From SZUA-430 sp964638635 (GTDB lineage Bacteria; Pseudomonadota; Alphaproteobacteria; Micropepsales; Micropepsaceae), in contig CAZXAQ010000001.1 of assembly GCA_964638635.1 (NCBI GenBank), positions 1 through 64,000 of the forward strand: 64,000 bases of DNA, written 5' to 3'. The notes beneath the pieces were generated by a model that worked only from the letters and a program-made list of their open reading frames with translations, made no database searches and was not told the origin of the DNA. Made by a program: the position numbers and the translations under genes. This document shows, piece after piece, positions 45,292 through 53,542 of the stretch (its first letter is position 1; every line of letters starts with the position of its first letter).

Positions 45292-47706
45292 TCAATCCAG
45301 TTCCTGACCGATATCCCGGATGGCCTCCGGCGTGTACCGGCTTTCCTGCAAATCGTCAGCGAAGAAGTTAATCGGCGGCTCTTCGCCGATCAAATCCGTC
45401 GCGAGGTAACGGCCGGAAAGCAGATCGTAGACCATGTGCCCCGCGATACCGCACAAAGGAACGTGATAGTAATTGACGGTCATCTGCTCCTGCATGCGCC
45501 AGAGCTGGCCCCGGCCGTCGTAGTTCTCTGCCGCGGAAATCATGTAACTGTCCTCGTCGACGTAGAAGACACGCCGCGCGTAGACGTGCCGTGAGCCTGG
45601 CTTCAGCTTCGCTTCGACCGTCCAGACTCGGTGCGCCTCGTAGCGGACAACGTCTTGATTGATATGGCCGAGCTTGAGCAGATCGACATACTTCGCATGC
45701 AATACCTTGTAGTCGTTGTAGGGGATGAACGCGGCGCGGCGCCCCTTGATACTCCAATCGTAGCGATCCATCGCGCCGTTGAAGCCGCCAAAGCTGTCCG
45801 AGGTGGACATCCCATCGATATTATTTCCCGGATTGTCATAGGCGATATCCGGCGCCCGACGCACCCGGCGTGTGCCGGACGAATACGCCCACGCCTTTCG
45901 CGGATCGACGGCGGGGTTTGACGATTCGTGCACCAGGATCACGTTGCCGGCAATGCGCGCGGGCGCGATCGTCTTCGCTATGTAGAGGTAAATGATGTTG
46001 TTCAACTCGCTCACCGACCGGACTGCGGGATTGGCCCACCGCACAATCGATTCGTCTTTCGTGGTGACAAGGTCGTACGAGCCGTTCGACTGGACGGGAG
46101 CAGTTGCAAATTGTCGCTTCCATTTGAAACCGTTGAAGCGCAACCGTGCGTTCCACATAATCTCTTGCGCGGAGCGATTGAGCGGGAACGGCACGCCCAT
46201 GATGCCACCTTGGATACCGTCGCCGTCGCTGGTGAGTTGGCTGATGTCGGCGTTGGCCCGTGTGGCAGAGTAGACGTAGAACGGGGTCGCGCAGGTGCGG
46301 CGCGTCGGATAGATCTTCATCTTGTAGTCGCCATGCGCCTTCAGCATGGCCTTGTGACCATCGGTCAGATAACCGCCGTATTGATCCGCATTGTCACCGG
46401 TAACTTCGAGATAAGGCCTGTCGACAGGGAACGGATCCGGCGGGTTGTCTTTCCGCGGATCAAACCGAACGCCCGCCGGCGGCGCAGTGAGCCCGCCGGA
46501 CCAGTCGGGAATCCTGGCGTCCGTAAGCCCAGCCTTCTCCGCGCCAGCCGGCGTGAGGCGTGCACCCAAGTCGGACGATCGCGCCGGCCGCCCCGCGGGC
46601 AGCCCCAGATAACGGACGCTGCGCGACGCCACCACTCCACCGCTGGGCGGCGAAGACGAAGGTGCGGCTTGTGTCGCGGGCGAAGTTGACGGTTGCATGA
46701 GTGATGGCTGCGGGCCGGACGGCTGCTGAACGGGAGACTTCGCTGCGGCCTGGCGCCTTAGTTCCGTAATCTTGGCCTGCGCCATCCTCGCGTAGCGCCC
46801 ATTTGGAAAGGTGCTGTAGAACGCCTCCCACTCCGCTAGCGAGGAGTTCGGACCCAATTTGCGCCAAGCCTCAATCTCAACTTCATCCTCAGGAACCGGC
46901 GCGCGGCTTGACGAAGGTCCCGTAGCGGCGGGGCCCGCGGGCCTCGCCGCAAGCGCGCGGAAGCGAAAATCATCGCGGTCAAGCGAGGAGCTTACGAACG
47001 GCCGCTGCGTACTGCCGGTTTCGACCTTCACGCGCGCTGTCACCTTTACCATCAGCGTTTGAATCGGGTCACTGCCCGAGGAAATCTCCGCCGCCAGCGC
47101 ACGTGCGTAGGGGCTGTTTGCGCCGGCGCCATCGGCCGCGACCGCGCCCGGCGCCGTCGAATACGCGACAACGCTGTTGCTCGGCGCCTGCACCGGCGCC
47201 AGGCCGCGCTGGACGCTGCGGAACGAGCGCGTGAACGGGTTGTTGCGGCAGGCGTCCAGAATCACGATGTTGAGCTGGTTGCGCGCGAGATCCATCACTT
47301 CGAGCACGTAGTCCGCGCGCACGGTTTCGTCTTCCGCGTCCGCTTCCGTGTTGACGACCGCGCCAACCGGCACCAGCCAATTGCGCCCGCCCGACTGAAA
47401 CCCATGCCCCGCGTAGTAGAAAATGCCAACGGCCGAGGGCCCGGCGTCAGTAAGGCGCTTGCCGAAATCCTTGATTGCTTGACGCATCGTCCTACGGTTC
47501 GCGTTCTCGTACCGGACGACCTGAAACCCGACGCCGCGCAGCGTCCTGTCCATCAATTGGGCATCGTTGACAGGGTTCTTCAGCTGCCCGATGTCCGGCC
47601 CGTAGTTCGCGTTGCCGATGATAAGCGCTATCCGTGGCTCAGCCGCTGCCTGCTGCGCAAACAAGAGAGTCCCAATGAGCGCGAGCGCAGCGACAGTCTT
47701 CTTCAT
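45292..47706 (-). CDS. Exported caspase-DUF1329 fusion protein (copy 2)
   Basis: The 804-residue protein has a signal peptide (MKKTVAALALIGTLLFAQQA), a caspase domain with His101 (FYYAGHGFQSGGRNWLVPV) and Cys153 (VILDACRNNPFTRSF), and a longer linker than copy 1. The linker holds a short helical repeat typical after bacterial caspases (SLAEWEAFYSTFPNGRYARM) and a Pro/Ser-rich stretch. DUF1329 occupies about residues 430-800 (YKMKIYPTRRTCATPFYVYS, GTRRVRRAPDIAYDNPGNNI, RYEAHRVWTVEAKLKPGSRH). Similarity to copy 1 extends over both domains, so they arose by duplication of the whole fusion. The two genes are in tandem. Confidence 0.93.
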   Translation of the reverse strand: MKKTVAALALIGTLLFAQQAAAEPRIALIIGNANYGPDIGQLKNPVNDAQLMDRTLRGVGFQVVRYENANRRTMRQAIKDFGKRLTDAGPSAVGIFYYAGHGFQSGGRNWLVPVGAVVNTEADAEDETVRADYVLEVMDLARNQLNIVILDACRNNPFTRSFRSVQRGLAPVQAPSNSVVAYSTAPGAVAADGAGANSPYARALAAEISSGSDPIQTLMVKVTARVKVETGSTQRPFVSSSLDRDDFRFRALAARPAGPAATGPSSSRAPVPEDEVEIEAWRKLGPNSSLAEWEAFYSTFPNGRYARMAQAKITELRRQAAAKSPVQQPSGPQPSLMQPSTSPATQAAPSSSPPSGGVVASRSVRYLGLPAGRPARSSDLGARLTPAGAEKAGLTDARIPDWSGGLTAPPAGVRFDPRKDNPPDPFPVDRPYLEVTGDNADQYGGYLTDGHKAMLKAHGDYKMKIYPTRRTCATPFYVYSATRANADISQLTSDGDGIQGGIMGVPFPLNRSAQEIMWNARLRFNGFKWKRQFATAPVQSNGSYDLVTTKDESIVRWANPAVRSVSELNNIIYLYIAKTIAPARIAGNVILVHESSNPAVDPRKAWAYSSGTRRVRRAPDIAYDNPGNNIDGMSTSDSFGGFNGAMDRYDWSIKGRRAAFIPYNDYKVLHAKYVDLLKLGHINQDVVRYEAHRVWTVEAKLKPGSRHVYARRVFYVDEDSYMISAAENYDGRGQLWRMQEQMTVNYYHVPLCGIAGHMVYDLLSGRYLATDLIGEEPPINFFADDLQESRYTPEAIRDIGQELD

Positions 47707-47929
47707 TGGCCCCCCAAGACATGCACGACACAGTAGCCACCTAGCTTATCCGGCAACACGACACAGTGAAAGATTGGACGCGCCGTTCGTGGCACACCGC
47801 CTTTGGGGGAGGCGCTGCTACAAGCGTCTGTCGCATTGCATCTGCGAGCACGAGTTCGCTCGACAGGTGAACCACGGCGCCAGCACGACAAGCGAGAGGC
47901 GCGTGCGTCACGCGTAACGGCAAGCGCCG

Positions 47930-48071
47930 CGCGCGACATCGGCGCCGCAATTCGGATTGCCGATGACAACCGCAATGCGTTGCTCCGGAGCCGCTCGACG
48001 GCGCAAACCACAACGCGGCACCAACGGCAACAAAATACCAGAAGCGCAAACGCCAAGACGATCTTCTTCAT
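47930..48071 (-). pseudogene. Fossil of a caspase N-terminus
   Basis: On the reverse strand ATG 48071 opens MKKIVLAFALLVFCC, a signal peptide similar to those of the two caspase-DUF1329 proteins. After a frame change the DNA reads EQRIAVVIGNPNCGADVARG, matching the first strand of their caspase domain (PRIALIIGNANYGPDIGQLK). No further caspase sequence follows in any frame. It sits immediately upstream of copy 2 in the same orientation, so it is probably the start of a lost third fusion gene. Confidence 0.65.
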
Positions 48072-48227
48072 GGGCGCCCCACCTCTGCACGAGATGCAGG
48101 GGAAGCTTGACAACACCACGCCCGCGCGAGTGAGGACGAGCGCCACTCGCCGCCCGGGGGAGAGGTTGTGCACGGCGCGGGGTCGCGTGCCATAACAAGT
48201 CCCCGACCGTGGAGGAGCTTCGTCCGT

Positions 48228-49757
48228 ATGCTCAGCCGACCTGATTTGCCGACAAAACGTAGACTCGCGTTCGCAAGATTGGCGTCGATGCTCGCCGCAG
48301 TCGTGCTCGTGCTCGGCGCGTTCATGGGTCTGCGCGCCTTCGCCGCCACGCAGGCCGATCATGACGGCTGTTCGCTTCAGACCGCGGAGCCCGATATCGA
48401 CGCGGTTATCGCAGCCTGCTCCGCTGTGATCGCCGACCAAGAGCACGAGCGCCAAGAGGATGTGGCGCTCGCCTATGTCATTCGCGGGACGGCGCAGTAT
48501 ATCTATCGAGAATACGACAAGGCCATCGCCGACTACAGCAGCGCCATTCGCTTGAAGCCCGACCTTGTCATCGCCTACTACAATCGCGGTATCGCTTACC
48601 AGGAGAAGGGTGACTGGGATCGCGCGATCGCCGATTACGACCGCGCGATTCTCCTCTCGCCCGACGACTTGGTCCTCTACATCAATCGTGGCCTCGTTCG
48701 GGCGGCCAAAGGCCAACTGGATCTTGCAATCGCCGATTACGACCGGGCGATCGAACTGAGCCCGAACTCGGCATTGCCTTACAACAACCGTGGCGTCGTC
48801 TATGCACGGAAAAATGACCACGTCCGCGCGATCGCCGACTACAACCGCGCTATCGAGCTCTTCCCTGGCTATGCGCACGCCTGGTTGAACCGCGGACGGT
48901 CCTACTTCGAACTGCACGATTACGACCGGGCTGTTGCCGATACCAAACAGGCGCTTTTGATCGATCCGTCGTCCAATCTCGCCAGAGAGAATCTAAAAGA
49001 GGCCGAGGACGCGAAGGCGGCGTTGCTGGCCCAAGGTCAAGCCGCTCCGACCGGCAAACGCATCGCGCTCGTCATCGGCAACGCGATCTACCAGAACGCA
49101 CCGCGGCTGCCGAACGCCGCGAACGACACCGACGACGTCGCGGCCGAGCTCAGGAAGCTGGGCTACGAAGTCTTCGGCAGCCCCAAGACCGATTTCACAA
49201 GGACCGAACTCACCGCTGCAATCGAGGCTTTCAAGCGCAAGGCCGTGGGCGCGGACGCGGCAGTCGTCTGGTACGCCGGCCACGGCAAACAGATGCGCGA
49301 AGAAGGCAGCGACGCCCCGCGTGACTGGGTCATCCCGGTCGACGCCAAAATCAACAGCCGGGCCGATGTGGCGACCAACGCGCTGCCGCTCAACCAGCTC
49401 CAGCTCGCGGTGCTTGCCGCCAAACGGTTGCGTCTCGTCGTGGTGGACGCCTGCCGCAACAATACGTTTTACGGCGAAGGCCGCGGCACCCGCGGCCTCG
49501 GCCGGCCGACAAGCTCACCGGGCGTCTTGGTGGTGTACTCGACGACGCCGGGTGACCAGGCCCAAGACGGCCAGGGCCGCAACTCGCCGTTCGCCCAAGC
49601 CTTCCTCGAAGCCGTACGCGCCAAACCCGGGGCCGACATCCGCCAACTTTTCGCAACTGTGAGCGGCCGCACGAGAGACCTAACCCGCGGCGAACAAAAG
49701 CCGCAAACATTCAGCGATCTGAGCTCCGGCGACGCGCTAACCTTGGAACCGCGATGA
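48228..49757 (+). CDS. Exported TPR-caspase ("GHGKQM" sub-family)
   Basis: The 509-residue protein starts at ATG 48228 behind GGAGGAG. It has a basic n-region and long hydrophobic segment (RLASMLAAVVLVLGAFMGLR), so it could be secreted or membrane-anchored. Five TPR units use the ADYDRAI form rather than QDYDQAI, separating it from the operon copies. The caspase domain has His352 (WYAGHGKQMREEG) and Cys409 (VVDACRNNTFY). The tail PQTFSDLSSGDALTLEPR is shared with the next gene. The stop overlaps the next start by four bases, so the pair is translationally coupled. Confidence 0.94.
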   Translation: MLSRPDLPTKRRLAFARLASMLAAVVLVLGAFMGLRAFAATQADHDGCSLQTAEPDIDAVIAACSAVIADQEHERQEDVALAYVIRGTAQYIYREYDKAIADYSSAIRLKPDLVIAYYNRGIAYQEKGDWDRAIADYDRAILLSPDDLVLYINRGLVRAAKGQLDLAIADYDRAIELSPNSALPYNNRGVVYARKNDHVRAIADYNRAIELFPGYAHAWLNRGRSYFELHDYDRAVADTKQALLIDPSSNLARENLKEAEDAKAALLAQGQAAPTGKRIALVIGNAIYQNAPRLPNAANDTDDVAAELRKLGYEVFGSPKTDFTRTELTAAIEAFKRKAVGADAAVVWYAGHGKQMREEGSDAPRDWVIPVDAKINSRADVATNALPLNQLQLAVLAAKRLRLVVVDACRNNTFYGEGRGTRGLGRPTSSPGVLVVYSTTPGDQAQDGQGRNSPFAQAFLEAVRAKPGADIRQLFATVSGRTRDLTRGEQKPQTFSDLSSGDALTLEPR

Positions 49758-51742
49758 AAGCGATCGCAAACGCTATAGTCGTCGCCGCATCGGCACTGTG
49801 CGCCGCCTGGCCGGCCGTGGCGGCGCCAGACATACCGGAGTGGAACGCTTGCCGGGGCGTGCCCTCCTATTCGGCCGATCGAGCGATCGCCGCATGCACT
49901 GCAATCATCGAGCGAAGCGGCGCCGATCGCGCCGCCACAGCGGAGGCTTTCGCCCGCCGCGCCGCCGCCTTCTTTTTCAAGGGCGAATTTGACAGCGCGA
50001 TTGCCGATGCCGACCGCGCGACGGCTCTTGCGCCGGACTATTGGTACCCGATCTATACCCGCGCGCTCGCCCGCGCGGCGAAGGGCGACTACGATCGCTC
50101 GATCGCCGACTTCGACAGGGCAATCGCGCTCCAGCCGAACGACTTCGGCGGTTATCATGCCCGCGGAATCGTCTACCGGGACAAAGGCGACCTCGACCGG
50201 GCGTTGGCCGATTTCGACCGCGCGCTTGCGCTTAAGCCGGACTTTAGGCCCGCACTCATGGATCGCGCGAACGTCCATCGCCTGAAGGGTCAATACGACC
50301 GCGCCATAGCCGACTACGACCGCGCGATCGCGCTCAAGCCCGATCAGGCGGACGCCTACGCCGCGCGCGGCCGGGCAAACGTCGACAAAGGCGACACCGA
50401 TAGTGCGATTGCCGACTACACGAAGGCGATTGCGCTGAAACAGGCCTTCCCCGAAGCCTACGCCGGCCGCGGTGACGTCTACTACAAACTTCGCCAGTAC
50501 GACCGCGCGATCGCCGATTACACGCAAGCCCTCGCCCTCAAGCCCGACTTCGCCGACGCCCTCATCAGCCGCGCCGACGCGTATGACGAGTTGAAGCAAA
50601 CCGACCGGGCGCTCGCCGACTACGACCGCGCCATCGCGATCAAGCCCACCGCGCGCGCGTACTACAATCGCGGCAACCTGCACGGCGACAAAGGCGACAA
50701 CGACCGCGCGATCGCCGACTACACTCAGGCGCTCGCCCTCAAGCCGAACGATCCTTTGGCGCTCAACAATCGCGGCAACGCCTACCTCGAGAAAGGCGAC
50801 GCCGACCGCGCGATCGCCGACTTCAGCCGCGCCATCGAACTTGAGCCGCTATTCTCAACCGCGATCAACAACCGCAGCCGCGCCTATTTCGCCAAGCAAG
50901 ACTACGATCGCGCCATCGCGGACGCGCAACGCGTTATGAGCATCGACGTCACGCTCACCGGCGCACAAACCAATCTAAAGCAAGCCCAGGATGCCAAGGC
51001 GGCGCTCGCCGCCCGCGCACAGGCTGAGCGCACGGCAAACCGCATCGCCTTGGTCATTGGCAACGCGATCTACGCAAACGCGCCGCCCTTGCCGAATGCC
51101 GCAAACGACGCCGACGACGTCGCGGCCGAACTGAAGAAACTCGGCTACGAGGTGTTCGGCAGCCCGAAGACCGACTTCACGAAGGCCGAGCTTGCGGCCA
51201 TGATCGACGTCTTCCAACGCAAAGCCGTCACTGCGGAGGACGCGGTCGTCTGGTATGCCGGCCACGGCAAAGAGATGCGCGAGGCCGACAACGAAGCGCC
51301 GCGCGACTGGATTATTCCGGTCGACGCCAAGATCAACAGCAAATCGGATGTCGCACGCAATGCCCTCCTGCTCGATAAGCTTCAAATCTCAGTGCTGGCG
51401 GCGAAACGTTTGCGCCTCGTCGTGGTCGACGCTTGCCGCGACAACACGTTCTACAGCGACAGCCGCGGCGCGTACGGCTTCAACCGGCCGGCCAGCTTGC
51501 CGGGCGTCATGGTGGTCTACTCGACAGCCCCCGGCGACCAAGCCCAAGATGGAGCGGGCCGCAACTCGCCCTTCGCCCAAGCTTTCCTCGAGGCCGTGCG
51601 CGCAAACCCGAACGCCGACGTGCGCCAACTCTTCGGCACCGTCACTGGCCGCACGAACGCCTTAACCCGCGGCGAACAAAAGCCCCAGACCTTCAGCGAT
51701 CTAACGATCGGTGACACGTTGAGCTTAGCCCCACGCCAGTAG
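49754..51742 (+). CDS. Exported TPR-caspase with ten TPR units
   Basis: The 662-residue protein has a signal peptide (MKAIANAIVVAASALCAAWP, cleavage after VAA), the Cys-pair module (EWNACRGVPSYSADRAIAAC) and about ten TPR units of the ADYDRAIALKP type to residue 410. The caspase domain has His504 (WYAGHGKEMREAD) and Cys561 (VVDACRDNTFY). It forms a sub-family with the preceding gene (FGSPKTDFT, RKAV, VYSTxPGDQAQDG) and the two form one operon. It ends convergently 21 bases from the next gene. Confidence 0.95.
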   Translation: MKAIANAIVVAASALCAAWPAVAAPDIPEWNACRGVPSYSADRAIAACTAIIERSGADRAATAEAFARRAAAFFFKGEFDSAIADADRATALAPDYWYPIYTRALARAAKGDYDRSIADFDRAIALQPNDFGGYHARGIVYRDKGDLDRALADFDRALALKPDFRPALMDRANVHRLKGQYDRAIADYDRAIALKPDQADAYAARGRANVDKGDTDSAIADYTKAIALKQAFPEAYAGRGDVYYKLRQYDRAIADYTQALALKPDFADALISRADAYDELKQTDRALADYDRAIAIKPTARAYYNRGNLHGDKGDNDRAIADYTQALALKPNDPLALNNRGNAYLEKGDADRAIADFSRAIELEPLFSTAINNRSRAYFAKQDYDRAIADAQRVMSIDVTLTGAQTNLKQAQDAKAALAARAQAERTANRIALVIGNAIYANAPPLPNAANDADDVAAELKKLGYEVFGSPKTDFTKAELAAMIDVFQRKAVTAEDAVVWYAGHGKEMREADNEAPRDWIIPVDAKINSKSDVARNALLLDKLQISVLAAKRLRLVVVDACRDNTFYSDSRGAYGFNRPASLPGVMVVYSTAPGDQAQDGAGRNSPFAQAFLEAVRANPNADVRQLFGTVTGRTNALTRGEQKPQTFSDLTIGDTLSLAPRQ

Positions 51743-51763
51743 GCAAGCCGCGATGGAAAACAT

Positions 51764-53185
51764 CTACCGCGGCCTGAGCCGCCACCACATGTGCCGCGCG
51801 CCGGCTTGCGCGTTCAAGCCCCAATCGACGAACGCCGCGGCGGGCTTCGCGTCGCGTAGTGCGCGGCACTTCGGCGAAGCGAACGTCTTCGAAAGCTGGA
51901 CCCGCTCCCTCTCGCAAGCCTTGTCGTCGAACACATCGTCGCCGAACGCATAGACGAACGAATAATTCGCGAAATTCGTTGTCGTGCCGAGCCCGCAAGG
52001 GGGCGTGACGAGGTACACGACACCTGCCTCGCCGCTGAGATCGGCCTTGCCTTGGCAAATGCCCACGCTGGCGACATTACCGAGCGTCGCCTCGGACAGC
52101 GTCTCGTAGGCGATCTTCATAAACGGAATCGGCGTTACCTTCCTCACCTCCGCGTCCGCGGATTCGATAATCCCCATCCCCACGCTCTTGCCGCCGGCCG
52201 AGGCGACGAAAATGTCGTACGGGCCCGCCTTGTAGCGATCCCAATCGACGTTCGCCCGGCCGCCGAGCGATGCTTCCCGCGAAGACTCTTGCGGCTGCCC
52301 GAACGCCTCGACATAGCGCGCCCGAGGCGTGCTCGGCGTGAGCCCGCGGATGCGGTCGACCCAGTCCGCAGTGGTGACGACTTTGGGCCCCGTCTCGCGG
52401 TGCCCCGGCACAAAGTAGAACTCCCGTTGCCCCAGCGAGCCATAGACGAACGGTTCTTGGCCGTTGCGCGTCGCCGCCAACACGTCGTCGCGCACACGCC
52501 GGAACACGAGGCCAACCTCGACGCCGGGTTCGACGATTCGCGCGGCAAAGGCCTTCGCATAGGGACTGTTCCCGCCCTCGCCGTCCGCAGCCGTCGACCC
52601 CGCCTTCGCCGCGAACGCGACCAGCGTCTCGCCGCCGGGCTCGATCGCCGCCAGCCCGCGATCGCCGATCGCGCGCTGGCCGCCGGCAGCCTTCATGCGC
52701 GGCACGAACGGATTGTTGCGGCAGGCGTCGAGCACAACGATGGAAATACGCCGCGCGCGCTGCGCAACCGTGATCGCCGTCTCCGCCCGCACGGCTTCGA
52801 GGTCGACATCCGCCGCGTTCGTCAGCCGCGCTTCGACCGGGATCAGATAGTTGTTCCCCGCGACCTCAACCCCGTGCCCGGCGTAATAGACGACCGCGAC
52901 ATCGGCGGTCGCGGCGGCCGCACCGAATTTGAGCAGCGCCTGCTCCAGCCCCAGCTTATTCAAATTCGTGTAGAGAAACGTTTCCTGAAACCCAACCTTC
53001 TTCAGCGCCGCCTCGATCGTGCGGGCGTCGTTGATCGTGTTCTTGAGCGGCGCGACGTTCACGTAGGCCGAATTTCCGATGATGAGCGCAACCCGTCGCT
53101 CGACGGTCGGCGCCCCGACGCCGGTCGCAACCGCCGCCGCCACCAACGCCACACCCAAGACGACAACGGCAAGTCCCCGCCACAT
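51764..53185 (-). CDS. Exported caspase with unknown Cys-containing C-terminal domain
   Basis: The 473-residue protein begins MWRGLAVVVLGVALVAAAVA, a signal peptide or membrane anchor. A caspase domain follows directly: RRVALIIGNSAYVNVAPLKN, His104 in VYYAGHGVEVAGNNYLIPVE and Cys155 in VVLDACRNNPFVPRM, then GGETLVAFAAKAGSTAADGE and GQREFYF. Residues about 270-473 form a domain I do not recognise, with cysteines at VGICQGKAD, TPPCGLG, DDKACERE and SPKCRALRD that could pair in the periplasm. There are no TPR units. The domain form is closer to ordinary bacterial C14 peptidases than to the TPR set. Confidence 0.9.
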   Translation of the reverse strand: MWRGLAVVVLGVALVAAAVATGVGAPTVERRVALIIGNSAYVNVAPLKNTINDARTIEAALKKVGFQETFLYTNLNKLGLEQALLKFGAAAATADVAVVYYAGHGVEVAGNNYLIPVEARLTNAADVDLEAVRAETAITVAQRARRISIVVLDACRNNPFVPRMKAAGGQRAIGDRGLAAIEPGGETLVAFAAKAGSTAADGEGGNSPYAKAFAARIVEPGVEVGLVFRRVRDDVLAATRNGQEPFVYGSLGQREFYFVPGHRETGPKVVTTADWVDRIRGLTPSTPRARYVEAFGQPQESSREASLGGRANVDWDRYKAGPYDIFVASAGGKSVGMGIIESADAEVRKVTPIPFMKIAYETLSEATLGNVASVGICQGKADLSGEAGVVYLVTPPCGLGTTTNFANYSFVYAFGDDVFDDKACERERVQLSKTFASPKCRALRDAKPAAAFVDWGLNAQAGARHMWWRLRPR

Positions 53186-53542
53186 CCCAAAGCCCTCCGA
53201 TCAGGCAAGCGACGTTAGCACAGCCGCACTATATGAGACCATCGCCGTCACATCGTGGCCCCGAATGGCTGCAGCGCGATAGTCACATCGCAACCCATTT
53301 CCACACGCGCCCAAAGCCATCGCCGTTCGTGCTTGAGGCGAGCGCCCGACCAATTGCCGCGAAAATGCCGCCGCGCGCTCGGCCGTTACTCGCGCGCAAA
53401 GGGTGCGTGACCGTCGCTCCGGCCGCTTGCGAGCCTCCTCCGACCGGACCCATGATCTCACCGAAGGGGAAATCGAGGCGAATTGCAGATGAAGGCGGAG
53501 AGCTCGCTGCGCAAAATGCCCACGTGCACGTACGTCCGGGGA
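53186..53542 (+). other. Intergenic stretch between divergent caspase genes
   Basis: These 357 bases separate two divergently transcribed caspase genes and should contain both promoters. I see no convincing gene, repeat or caspase remnant. An N-terminally longer version of the following gene would start within it at 53489 or 53516. Confidence 0.5.
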
